From the NCBI GenBank assembly GCA_007922305.1, contig ML677326.1:57980961-58044960 (forward strand): a stretch of 64,000 nt of DNA. Direction: 5' to 3'. Below the pieces are notes generated by a model. That model was not told where the DNA came from. It was given only the letters and a program-made list of their open reading frames with translations, and searched no databases. A program made the translations under genes and the position numbers. Positions 11,476 through 22,450 of this stretch are shown one piece after another. Positions within the stretch are counted from its first letter, which is position 1. Each line of letters begins with the position of its first letter. The stretch comes from Dermatemys mawii (Eukaryota; Chordata; Testudines; Dermatemydidae).

Positions 11476-13025
11476 TAGTCAATATGTTGAAGGCATGTTC
11501 CCTTCCTCATTGTCCCAGTGGTCTCACTGAATGAAAGAGTAATGAAATCTTTTATGCAGTTTAACATGAATATATATAGTGCCCTCAGCAAGCAACTTGT
11601 ACTGTCTCATAAAGGTGACTTGTGAGGGCAGCTTGCTGATCAGCTGCAAAATGAGGCTAACAGGTTGCCAATCAACCAAGCCATGAATAAGATGCCACAA
11701 TCATACTTCTACCTATTTGGGTAGGCTGTCTCTTTGGGCAGTGCACAGCGACAGAATAGTTCCTTTTTGAAAATTTACATGCATATTTGTTCTGTATACA
11801 CCGTTTTATTTTATCCATATGCAATTTATTTAAAGATCTCGTATTTTAAAATTGTAAAATGTATAAAACAAACCCATGTAGGTTTCAAAATATTAATAGG
11901 AACATTTCTGTGTCTCGGTATCATTCCCTATATGCCCAAAACATACCGGTAATACTGAGCTTTACTTTAGTTCTCACTTCCAAGAATGTATGAGCAATGC
12001 CCTCCCATAATATATAACAGGTCAGATATGATTAAAAAAGAAAAAAAGTTGACTTTTGTCTCTGGAAGATTTTATAATCCTTTAAAATTGTGTTGTGCAA
12101 GGACTCCCTTTGTGGAAGCCCTATTTTTATATAAAGCAAAATTCATCCTAACGGAAGGCTATAAGATACAGGTATTTTAAAGGGCTGTTGAAGCTGCATG
12201 AAAAATCAGTAAAATAGTTCTATGTTGTTTTTTTCTTCTCTCTTTTTACAAACATATATGAAACAGCATCTTTGCTTATAGACCTCAGAACGAACCTGTT
12301 GCGTATTCCTCATTTGGAGTCATCATCCTATCTTCAAGACAGTGCCACTGATTGCTGTGCACATTATTGAAGTGAATGCAATAGTTTCAGTTTTTCATGA
12401 GGCGCTTGAGTTTCTAATTATAAAAGCTTTTATAAAACTGAAAATGCAAATTGCAAAACTTCACAAACAGTGATAGCAAATTAACATAAAATTGAGTAAA
12501 GTGGAAAACAGTATTTTATACAGTGTAGCTCACTGGGGTTTTATTCACAAGGGCTTTTATTCAATGTGTGATCACTCTTCCATGCTACGTACTTTCTCCA
12601 ATCTCTGGTAACATGCGTGCTATATGAATTCAGTACAGTGGGGAGATGGAATAGAAGGAGTGATGTGTCAGAACTGATGTATGTTGTGGAGTTAAGGGAA
12701 AAGATAATGGAGATTTCCTGTTAAGTAGGAAGAGGGGAAGAACTTGTGATATGCCCAAATCGGGGTGTGATAGACAGCTACATTCCCTAGGGAGCTTAAG
12801 TTACTACCACAGATCTGTCTGTATAAAGCAGCTGATTCTTCACACCATGTAACAATGTAGTATCAGAAACCAACATCACAATCGTTTTTGTGAGCCTCAG
12901 TGAATGGAGAGTCCAATGCAGCTCAAATTTGGCTTTGGTATCTGTGTGGGGAAAAAATTGTTGTTTATACTGCATGCCAAGTTAGGTATGGTAAAAGGTT
13001 TAAATAGATCTCTCTCTATATATAT
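11476..13025. other. AT-rich intronic sequence, no gene
   Basis: No exon or repeat is recognised. The short open frames have no family resemblance. Confidence 0.5.
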
Positions 13026-13029
13026 CTCA

Positions 13030-13210
13030 CAGAGCTGGAAAGACTTTGAAAGGTCATTGAGTCCAGTCCCCTGCCTACACTAGCAGGACCAAGTACTGTC
13101 CCCTGGCAGATTTTTTGCCCCAGATCCCTAAATGGTCCCCTCAAGGATTGAGCTCAAAACACTGGGTTTAGTAGGCCAATGCTCAAACCACTGAGCTATC
13201 CCTCCCACCC
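13030..13210 (-). mobile_element. tRNA-derived SINE of the turtle Cry I type
   Basis: On the minus strand the head reads GGGAGGGATAGCTCAGTGGT (pol III A box, about 13181-13210) and a B-box-like TTTTGAGCTCAATCC (13145-13159). Then come the body (GAGGGGACCATTTAGGGATC) and a tail with ACCTTTCAAAG and CCAGCTCT. From memory this is the tortoise pol III SINE with a tRNA-Lys-related head, a marker of cryptodiran turtles. The copy is diverged, so a young insertion is unlikely. TSDs were not identified. Confidence 0.8.
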
Positions 13211-14590
13211 AAACTTCTGAAGTCCAGTGGCAGTGGGTTAACACTTAAAGATGAAAATTCATCCATTTGCCTATTTCAACTGCATTTTTTGCATTCAGAA
13301 ATAGTATGTATGATTACTTAACCTGAATGTTCAAATTTTTCTTTGCATATGAACACTTCGGGGCTTGGCTTGCTCAGTGGGTGCATGTGTACTTTGGAAG
13401 TACAGCTTTTGTAATGGCTTTGAAAATTTGTCCTTTTAACTACAGGAAAGCTAGTAAATATTAATTTGTGAATCTTAATCAAAATGCAAAGACCACAGTA
13501 AACAGTTGTGTTCTGATATTCTTAGTTGCCTCTTACATTGTTCTATCTCCTGTTCTATTGTTCTATGTTTTATTGTGGCAGCTCAATTCTAGCTGTGAGG
13601 TATGTTGTTGTTCCTTATAAAGCTGATTCCAGAATTGCTCCGTGAATTGGTTGTGAGGTGAGAACAAGACTGGCGCACTCTGTCTCTGTGAAAGGCTGTA
13701 AACTGTATCACCTAGGGGATCGCTCTACCTAAAAAGACCTACTTTCCCGAAAGATACTGTAGTTGTTCTAATGGGCTGACCTTCAAGCAATTGTTATGAA
13801 ATATTTATTTTCTTTGAAATGGGACATATGCATTTTAAAATGAAGTTCGCAAGTGATAAAGCATCACTCTAAGGATAAGGATAAAGCATCCTTATAAGTA
13901 GAATCCTTACTTGACCAAATCTTTTTGCAAAGCCAATCCAATTATTCTAATATTTGATATTGTTCAGTTAGGATATAACTTGTATTTTAAAAATATTTGT
14001 TATTCCTTTGTTAAATGTCTCCTTTGTTTTAGATCCATTTTATATTTTTATTTGTCTCAGGGATGTATTTTTAAAGGTTAATCGGCTTCTCTAATTGATA
14101 TGCAAATTAACACTTCTATATATTCCATTCCTAGACCATTTGGCTAAAAAGTTAGCTAGATCCTAAGTGTCAGTTATATTAAAAATGATTTCCTCCCCAT
14201 TTGTACAGAAGGGGAGAGATTAAAACACACATAACACACTTCAAGACAGACTAACTATTCTCTATTAAGCCAACAAGGTAGCAATGCAAGACTTTTCCTT
14301 CTTTCCTGCCTATAATTTACTTGAATATTTAATCAAAGGATTACATGGGCATACTGATTTCAATAGACTGTGATCTGTGAAATAAAAGTACACAGAAGAT
14401 ACTTGGAAAGTGTTCCCTAGACCAGTGATCTGCAAGGTCACTCCAATCCTCACCTCTGGGAGCCAGCCTGGCTCTGCTGTGAGAACCCCTAGTCCCGAGC
14501 TGTTCACTCGCAGCCTCTGTCATGTAAGCTGTTCCCAGCTACGTGAGTGAGCGCTTTTGGCCAGCCGCTGCTTGGACTGTGCAACCAAAT
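13211..14590. other. AT-rich intronic sequence, no gene
   Basis: Nothing recognised. There is a short imperfect internal duplication, ATAAAGCATC, at about 13857-13890. Confidence 0.5.
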
Positions 14591-15490
14591 GACACTAGGC
14601 AGTATCTCTGGTCCCAGACACAACCCTAGGAACTTCCATCTTGCAGTATCCAGTTATGCCCACTGGATGCTGCAAGCTTGTGTTAGTTCATCAGTTTAAC
14701 AAAGAAATTGATATGTATTGGGCTTATTATCCCAAGGGGTGTCTCTGACACGCTTCAAACTAAAAGCATTGCTTCAGGTAGAATAAAAAAACAGATTTAA
14801 CTACAAAAATAGATTGTAAGTCAAAGCACAAGTCATATTTGGTCAAATGAAATAAAAGCAAAACACATTCTAAGCTGATTTTAACACTTTCAGTGCTCTT
14901 ACAAACTTAGATGCTTCTCATCATAGGGTGGCTGGTTTCTCTTCAGCCAGGCTCTCCCCTTTGATCAGTGCTCCCGTTGCTTGGTGGTAATGGCAGTAGA
15001 AGGAGATGGAAGAAAGAGCGAGCATCGCAAATGTCTCTCCCTTTTATCATGTTCTTTCTTCCCTCTTGGCTTTGCTCCCTCACCTCCTTCAGAGTCAGGT
15101 GAGCATTACCCAACCATTGTTCCCAGCTGAAGAGGGTTGACTCACTCGAGAGTCCAGCAGATCCTTTGTTGCTGCCTAGGCCAGTGTCCTTTGTTCTTGT
15201 GAGGGTGGGCTGGCTTTGTCCCATATGTGAGGTGCAAACTGCCCCTCTGCTCGCAGAGAGTTTTGCTGGGCCTCTGCTCTTGGAGAGTTTTGCCTGGGTT
15301 TTTCTTAAGACATGAGGACACTTTTTTTTTTTTCAGCCTCAACCGTATACATGAAATTACAACCCAGGCTTTTGTGGCTCAAGGTGCATCATGAGCCTTC
15401 CAAAGATACCTGACATGACAAACTTTGCATTGGATACCACACAATCATATTATAACGATGAACATGGGGGTGCAAAGTGCCCCCCCCCAA
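14590..15490. repeat. Probable interspersed repeat of uncertain class (possibly LTR-derived)
   Basis: The segment resembles sequence seen repeatedly in turtle genomes (GGGGTGTCTCTGACACGCTT, TTCAGGTAGAATA, ATGAACATGGGGGTGCAAAG). It is richer in GC than its flanks after 14930. I cannot place its ends or assign a superfamily, and no coding domain is visible. It is offered as a likely repeat rather than a classification. Confidence 0.35.
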
Positions 15491-15497
15491 GGTACAG

Positions 15498-15640
15498 AGT
15501 GTCACAATGGGCCAATGGTTAAGGCACGAGCCTTGGAGATTGTAAAATCCTGCTTTGATTCTTGGTGTTGCCAGACTTCTCGTGTGACCGTGAGCAAGTC
15601 AGTGCCTCAGTTTCTTTGCAAAATCTCTGTAAATAGTAAA
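15498..15640 (+). mobile_element. MIR-type CORE-SINE
   Basis: It has the tRNA-like head AATGGTTAAGGCACGAGCC and the characteristic core GTGTGACCGTGAGCAAGTC followed by GTGCCTCAGTTT. About a dozen bases are lost between core and tail. MIR elements are ancient and shared across amniotes. Confidence 0.65.
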
Positions 15641-16675
15641 GTTCTCTTATTCTGTTTTAGTGAACTGCTATTATTATAATTCAATAGTATAATAAATATA
15701 GAAGTCTCATCTTCCATGTGTTGTAACAAGGCTACAGTTAAAATCATATTTTTTTCTGTATAAAACCCATTTTAACAGGAAAATTTTGCTGAAATGTTTG
15801 ATATAAGTGTTTTACAAGTTTGGTAAGGTTTGTTTTGGCTCATCTCATCTTAATATGCCACCTGAAATGGATTTTTAGTAGTATTCTCTTCTCAAATAAC
15901 TTGCACCTTATCTCCACACACTTTTTTTTAATACTGATATTACTATGTTTGGGGAGAAAAATCACATTCCTAAAATAGTTGTACAGGTGCAGCCCCTATT
16001 GTGGACCCAGTTATGTCATATAAAGGAGCTGTATAACTGTACAATTTATTTCCCTTCTTGTACAAGAACAAATTATAACAGTGAAATATGTTGATACTAT
16101 ATAACTGCAACTACCCTGGGGTTAGGTGTGTGTGTCAAGGGTATACCAGAATACAACTGATGGTGACAATCCATATTTCCTGAATAGCCAGTCAAATTGT
16201 CCAATGCTATCATATAAAGGAAGAGCCTATCACAGTGCAACACATATGGGCAATCAGGAAGAGTTTTCATTAAGACCTTAATTCAGAATTTTTGATTTTT
16301 TTTTGTCTTTAAAGTCTTAAATTTAATATTACTGTGGACTTTTCACTGTTACTTTATGCAGTTTCATTATATACAGTATTATGTGCCTCTCCAACATAAG
16401 CTGTCAGTAGTGGCAAACTTTACAAACACTTCCTGACTATAGGAGAAAATAGTAAATTTGTGTATTTTAGTGGATTAGTATTAATAAGAGCTTTTGAACA
16501 ACAGTGGTTGGACCTCTTTGACTTTATTGTTTAAGAGCATCAGTGACTCATTGAATTTAGCCTTGTCAAATAGAATGTGGAAAACTAAGTGTGTTTCGCA
16601 ACCTTTTTACTTGGAGTGAGAGCAGATTTGGACCTATGTTTTGAAAATCTCAGCCTTAGTTTGAAAACTCTGGAG
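15641..16675. other. Intronic sequence, no gene
   Basis: AT-rich; no exon or repeat recognised. Confidence 0.5.
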
Positions 16676-16805
16676 ATATGAGAGACAAGGTTGATGAGTT
16701 AATATATTCTATTGGCTCAGCTTCTGTTGGTGAAAGAGACAGGCTTTCAAGCTACACAGAGGTGATCTTCAGGTCTGGAAAAGGCACTCATAATGTCATA
16801 GCTAA

Positions 16806-17088
16806 GATAAGATTATATCATGCAGGTTATGGATTCTGTGATTTCTAGAGACCTCCATGAAATTTTGCACCTCAGCCCTGGGGTAGCTCTCAGCCACTGT
16901 GAGCAGCGTGTGCTGGACACGCTCTCCCTCCACAATAAGGCTTGGGCTTCAGTCATCCCATCAGCCCTCCTTCCCCATTATTTTTAATAAGTCACACACC
17001 AGTCACGGTTTTCCGTTAATTTATATTTATTGCCTCCAATATGTCCATGACTTTTACTAAAAATAACAGTGACAAAGTCTTAACCATA
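16806..17088. mobile_element. Non-autonomous DNA transposon nested in the Penelope element
   Basis: It has partly inverted ends (TAAGATTATATCATG on the left; the right end reads CAGTGACAAAGTCTTA) and an internal ATGTCCATGACTTTTACTAA motif typical of a turtle DNA-element family. It is bordered on the left by TCATAGCTAA, which recurs after the adjacent MITE. Confidence 0.5.
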
Positions 17089-17319
17089 GGCAATGTCTAC
17101 TCTATGGACCTTACAGAGGCAAACTTGTACCAGTGCAGTAGTGCTGCTGTAAAGTCTCCTGTGTAGCCATTCTAAGCTGGTGGGAGAGCATCTCTTGCTG
17201 ACATAGCACTCTCCACCGGAGCACTTTTGTGGGTGAAACTTGGGTCTGTCGGGATATGTGTTTTTATACCCCTGACCAACAAAAGCTTTGCTGACAAAAA
17301 AGCTAGTGTAGACAAAGCC
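17089..17319. mobile_element. MITE with GTCTACACTA-type inverted ends
   Basis: The left end GGCAATGTCTACTCTA and the reverse complement of the right end GGCTTTGTCTACACTA agree at 13 of 16 positions. The flanks TTAACCATA (17080-17088) and TTAATCATA (17320-17328) differ at one base and could be a 9-bp target duplication. Alternatively the right copy is simply the border of the outer insertion. Confidence 0.6.
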
Positions 17320-17489
17320 TTAATCATAGCTAAATACAAGGTGGAACAGATTGTTTAGCATAAGTCATTAACACACATTCTAAGAGACTATTCAGGGTGA
17401 AGTGGCTTGTTAACTCCCCTGCAGTCATGAGACAAAAATGGGGGAGAATGGGTTACAGACTGTTGTAATAAACCATACAGTGTCTTTAA

Positions 17490-17690
17490 TCAGGCCATGA
17501 TTTTAGTATCCAACAACGCTCTGAGTTTCAAAGGACAAGCCTGGGAGCTTAAAAGTGTTGTGCAGTTTTCTTTGAGGATGAGGACCGAGAGGTCGCATAT
17601 GGATTTATCATTCTGTGAAAAGATAGGTGAATTAATATCTTGTCTTTCTAATGTCCTGGGATCAGCATCGCTACAACACCACTTACACAA
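17490..17690 (-). pseudogene. C-terminal fragment of a Penelope-like protein
   Basis: The frame contains FSQNDKSICDLSVLILKEN and, near the end, ALLDTKIMA. These correspond to the segment after the GIY-YIG endonuclease of a turtle Penelope lineage (family pattern F..SDHS..DL.V.ILKGN ... LDT...GLN). The catalytic core itself (GIY, YIG, Arg, Glu) is not preserved here. The fragment is dead. Confidence 0.6.
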
Positions 17691-17709
17691 AGGATGTATC
17701 AGAAGCAGG

Positions 17710-19185
17710 ATATAAACTTGCTTCTTTCCACTGACTGTCTCAACTTTTGTTATTCTTTATTAAAATAAATATTACCTAAATATGTAGAATGTTAACAAAG
17801 ACTATATTATGAGATTAAACGCATATGATCTCAGTAAAGGCTTCTTTCATATGTAACTCTGAAGTCAGTTTAACCAGATAACATCATAAATTCAGCTAAT
17901 TCCACTACAATTCATCTTGAGGGAATCTTCCTAATGAATTAGAACCTTCTCAGATTTTTTTTTTCCCAGTACCTGAAAATGGTACATGAAATGAGTCATG
18001 AAACTGAGGGGGAAAAGCATGTAAATCTTGACAGATTTGTGTCCCTCTCAGCAGTTTCATGGGTGGTGATTTTCACTGCTGTCTCAGCAACTAAAATTGC
18101 CTGAAACATGCTAGTTACTTATCTCAGTACTTCCAGTAGAGCACATCCTGCTTCTCAATTTTGAGAGGGTCTTCAACTCAAAATTGGACCCATGATGCAA
18201 TTTGTTCTTTTCACGAAGTGCTCATCTCTGGTGCAACATTGCATCGAGAGGATATAAAACTGGCTTTACAGCCTTCTAGATTCTCTGCTGCCTCTGCCCC
18301 AGCGTTGAGTGCTATGCTCTCTGGGTTAGGAAGAAGCATTCAATTGTGACTGGTTGTGAGGTGGATTAGGAGCAGCATGTCAAGGGGAAGGGAGCTGCTT
18401 TCTCTTTGTTGTCCTATGTTTTCTGCAGGACACCAACATCTGAGGGGCTCTGCCATATCTCTTTCCCCACTCCCTCTGCTGGCAAGGTCTGACCCAACAT
18501 AACCCAATTGATGGTTGTATCCCAGTAGGTGGGAAATGACTAAACTACATGTACAGATGACAAAGATAAGAATTCCTGTAACATTTCTGTTTACACTGAT
18601 TTTCTTTACCATGAAAACAAAAATAAAACAAAGAAATGTTTGATTTAATGGTAAACCCTTGACACTATCCCTTCTCCAACTCCTTCCTTGTAGTGACCTA
18701 TGATATAACAATAGCCAGCTGACATTGATAATGGACATTAAGTGATTCTATAAGACTGATTAAGAATGTGCGCTGTACAGAAAGGATATGCTTTTATGTA
18801 AGAGGCAAGTATAAAAAAGGAAAATCTGTAAAATTATTTAAACTGGAAATACTGCATTTCACATAAATGTAAACTATAACCTACTCTGTTCAAATGCCAA
18901 ATGGGTACACTGCAGATTTTATATAGGTGCAGTTCAGGCCCTGACTTTGTGAATACAGATGTGCTTACTTGTATGTATGTGAGTAGTTCTGTTGACCACT
19001 GCTCCACATTTTGGTTATTGCTGTCTACAGTAATATGATTAAATATTTTATTCTTAGTCTTAGTTATCATCCCTAATTTGAAGTATAGTGTAAAATACGT
19101 AATAAGTAAGGAATACAAATTGCTATAAACAAACTTCCTAAACAATTAAAAAAGATGAGTGGGTAATGCTCAGACTGCCCTACTG
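17710..19185. other. Intronic sequence, no gene
   Basis: Nothing recognised. The open frames (up to 132 codons on the minus strand) show no domain. Confidence 0.5.
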
Positions 19186-19189
19186 TAGA

Positions 19190-19560
19190 TCACATAAAAT
19201 GCAGCTGCTAAAATGATCTTTTTGGCCTGTTGATTTGATCATATCTCTGTCCTCTTTGAAACTCCCCACTGCTCCTTTTTTCAGTGTATGAAGTGTAGCT
19301 CTCTCTTCAAGCCCCCTCATAACTCTGCTTCTTCTTACTTATCCGTTCATGTCATTACATCATCCTCCCTTTTGCCAGTGATGTCAGGCTTTGTCTATTT
19401 GTCTGCTTCTCCCTGAACTATCTTCGGACATTTTTTTCATAATGTCCTTCATTAATGAACACTTTCCTGAACTAGTTTGTAAGACCATTATCCTTTTCTC
19501 TGAGTACCTCCACAAGACTGTCTTCCAGTTTGATGGCTTCATGAAACAACCCAACTGATT
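19190..19560 (+). mobile_element. Possible L2/CR1-type LINE relic
   Basis: Conceptual translation around 19230-19290 gives DHISVLFETPHCS, reminiscent of the DHITPVLKSLHWLP motif near the end of L2-type reverse transcriptases. The flanking sequence is C/T-rich and broken by stops. The resemblance is weak. Confidence 0.3.
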
Positions 19561-21450
19561 ATAGCTAAGTTAGAAGCAAAATAAAAAGGCGCAAAAAAAA
19601 AAAATAATCCTTTTTCACAGCAGTACTTTCAGATGAGCATATAGGTAGCCACTGTAGCTTCACACATACATTACTGTTAACCTCCTTTTCTCTTCCTGTT
19701 TCCCTCCTATTATTTATCACAGTAGTTCATTTTGTTTTGTGATAGATTGTAAACTATATTGGACAGGTTCTGTGCGGTCTTCTGTGTTTGGAGAATGGCT
19801 AGCTTCCTGATCTATTGGCGAGTACTGTAATGTTCTGCTTCATTCCTTTTGAAGTATATAGTTTGAATGTTTTCCTCTGGACTGTAATTAGCAATGTGAA
19901 TTACTGACAGGATTCGATTGACTGTTAATATTAATCTTGCAGTTCTTGATAAATTGGCTGTTTCTCTTGATTTTTTTTTTTTTTTTTTTCCCCTCTGCTT
20001 TGCTTTCTGGAGATCTCATCACTGATTTAAATTAAGGAAATAGCCCCTTTCACTATATATCATGGCTGTTTATCATATCAATTTGTTTAGATAGATTTCT
20101 TCCTATTAGATCATGCTACATTTTTTTTTTCAGATACAGAATGAAACCAAAGAACAGTTTTTCTTTTCACTAGGAACAGTTTATTTCAGATAATTAAATC
20201 CATAGATGTTCAAAAAAAAAAAAAAAGCCCAGCAGGGAACACAAATTAGGTTCCATCAAATATGTAGGTTATTCCTCGGGAATAGGTGCTGACAAAACAA
20301 TTTTAAAGAAGGTTTAAAAAGTCAGTAATTCCCATAGAAATAGAACATGACGCTATACGTTGTTACAAAATTCAAGTTCAACATTTTCCCCCTGCTTTCT
20401 ACTTTGTCTGAATCTGAGATTTAAACCAATGTTACAATTGAAATTTTAGTACACAGTCTGCTTTATAACTTCAACAATACTTTGTTCTGTTGTCACATTC
20501 TGCATTATGATGATCTGGTTAAAACTTGCATTAAATGTATGTTCAAATAACCATGTGATAAATTGCAACTGTTTCAAAAGTAATATAACTTTAAACTCCA
20601 TATTTGATTTACTTTAACAGTATTGTTTTAAAAAGGTGTCAGAATTTGAATCAATACTGCCTTAGTCAAGGCAGAAGTTTTACATATGAAAACATTTTAT
20701 GTATGAAAACATTTTGTTTTAAGATATTAGTCCTTAGGTAGCACAGGGATAGTGCGGGGGAAGATGTATCCTGCTTTGGAAAACAATTATACCGATACCG
20801 CTGTAAAATGTAAATGTTGGATAACAGATTATACTTTCCCTTTCTAGACTAACTACTAACCTGTAGTTTGCACCTGATTGATTGGGTGAGAGACTAACAG
20901 AATGCTATTTATTAATTACACTGAATTAGTAAATATGCTAGAGAAGTGAGAAGTAATGGTGGAGGAGAACAGCGGTGGTAATGAATCGCTCAAGTCATCT
21001 TTTTATTTTAGTTGTGGCACTGAATGTGCTGTAGAATTTTTTGTTTTAGATACTGTTTTTTATGCTAGCTCTTATTCTGTTAAGTAGCTGATGGCTGTTC
21101 GTTCACTACTGTATTTGATTTGGACATATGATGCCTGCACTGTAGAGATTTGTTCTCTTGATCATGGTAACAGATTTGTTGCCAGTTTGTGCCTTTTGCA
21201 TTTCCAGCAGTATTTTATCAGCAGCAACTTTTGTGATTTTGACGATTGTAAAACTGTATTTTATGGCTCTATTCTAAAGGAATTTGTACTCCTACAAAGA
21301 GGATTTTACTATAATAGGTACACTTGAAAAGCTTTGTTCTGGTTTTAAAGATATCTATATCATCAATAATCTGTATTGTACCAGCACCAGAATCTAGAAT
21401 CTGTAGAACTAGAATCACTAGTCCTAAAGCAGGAAGTATTTCATTCTAGA
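19561..21450. other. AT-rich intronic sequence, no gene
   Basis: It contains a T run at about 19972-19990, an A run at about 20211-20226 and a short direct repeat TATGAAAACATTTT near 20684-20717. No exon is recognised. Confidence 0.5.
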
Positions 21451-21460
21451 AGTGCACTTA

Positions 21461-21771
21461 AGTCTTTGTCCACATTGACAAGTGGATGACACAACTTTTG
21501 TCGTTCAGAGGTGTTAATTCTCTCCCCTCCCCCCCCCGGGGGAAAAAAAGACATAAAAGGTTTGTTGAGGGAAAGCACTGGCGTGAATACATCTTTGTTG
21601 GCAGGAGCGTTCTCCTGTCAGCAAAGCTACCACCGTTCATTGGGAGTGGAAATTTTTTGTCCGTGAGAGACCTCTCTCCTGCTGACAAACAATGGCTACA
21701 CTTGCTTGCCTTTTAGCAGCACAGCTGTAGCGGCACAGCCGTGTCACTAAAAGCTGCATAGTGTAGACATA
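21461..21771. mobile_element. MITE with GTCTACACTA-type ends
   Basis: The left end AGTCTTTGTCCACATTGACA pairs loosely with the reverse complement of the right end TATGTCTACACTATGCAG. The flanks TGCACTTA (21453-21460) and TGCACCCA (21772-21779) would be an 8-bp TSD with two mismatches. The interior has a 9-base C run and internal repeats (GGCAGGAGCGTTCTCCTG) but no gene. Confidence 0.55.
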
Positions 21772-21794
21772 TGCACCCATTTTTAAACTGAGAT

Positions 21795-22450
21795 GGGAAA
21801 AGGGTTGAAATATAACTCTGCTATCTGGCTTATTGTGGAATGGTGCCCCAATGTTTCAGTGACTCCTTTTGGTCAGACAAATCTGCTTTCCTTTCTGAAT
21901 CCGTATAGTCCTATTCTGGAGCCAAGGACATTAATTTCTGTCCCACGGGGTGTACAGGCCCTCCCCTTGTGTCTGATGAGGGTTATCTGGTCCTTGTACT
22001 CAACAGCCCTACATCCCTTTTTGGTTCTTAAGTCTCTGTTCAGGGGGAGGTAAGGGAACTCAAGCCCACCCACTCAGCTGAGCTCCAGCCCAGGACCCTT
22101 AATCCAGGCAGACAGAATCAGTCTTCAGCAGTTTTCCTGCTGTACCATGAGTGGCTCTCTTGGTTCTATAGACTTCTGCAGCCTGTGGCTCTGGTTGTCC
22201 ATTCTTCAGGTTGTTTTCCCTCTGTGGCTTTTCACCCACTTGCCAGCATGGCCTCCTTTCTTCACCGCTTGCTCTTTGGCAGCCACACACCTCTTCTGCT
22301 TCTCAGCTCTTTTATTCTTCTTGTTGCTGTGTGGCTTCCGATCAGCACTGGCTGGCACTTCCTGAATTAACTCCTTGATTGCCAGAATCTCATGGGGTCT
22401 ATATGTCCCATGACACACGGCAGTAACTATTTCTCACTGGGAGAACCTCT
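21795..22450. repeat. Probable interspersed repeat, class uncertain
   Basis: Segments such as CTTGTACTCAACAGCCCTAC and AGGTAAGGGAACTCAAGCCC resemble a high-copy turtle repeat that may be LTR-derived. No ends or coding domains could be defined. The base composition is less AT-rich than the flanking intron. Confidence 0.35.

Larger units (their letters stand above)
16680..17705 (-). mobile_element. Second Penelope-like element lineage, 3' part, interrupted by nested DNA transposons
   Basis: On the minus strand, 17334-17705 encodes the end of the endonuclease-bearing protein, and 16680-16805 is the 3' tail (CTTTCAAGCTACACAGAGGT, TTCAGGTCTGGAAAAGGCAC). Between them sits 518 bp of foreign DNA (16806-17323) bordered by the direct repeat TCATAGCTAA. 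Removing it rejoins tail and coding part. Both the tail and the protein differ from the element at 42.9 kb, so this is a different lineage. Confidence 0.7.

Noticed and set aside
13145..13210. A tRNA gene suggested by A- and B-box-like sequence
   Set aside because: The tRNA-like head is joined to a SINE body and tail and cannot form a complete cloverleaf; it is the SINE at 13030-13210.
21663..21716. Peptide ADKQWLHLL resembling the DDKQWLTTI segment of testican-3
   Set aside because: Only a five-residue chance match inside a MITE; no splice sites and no match in the following residues.
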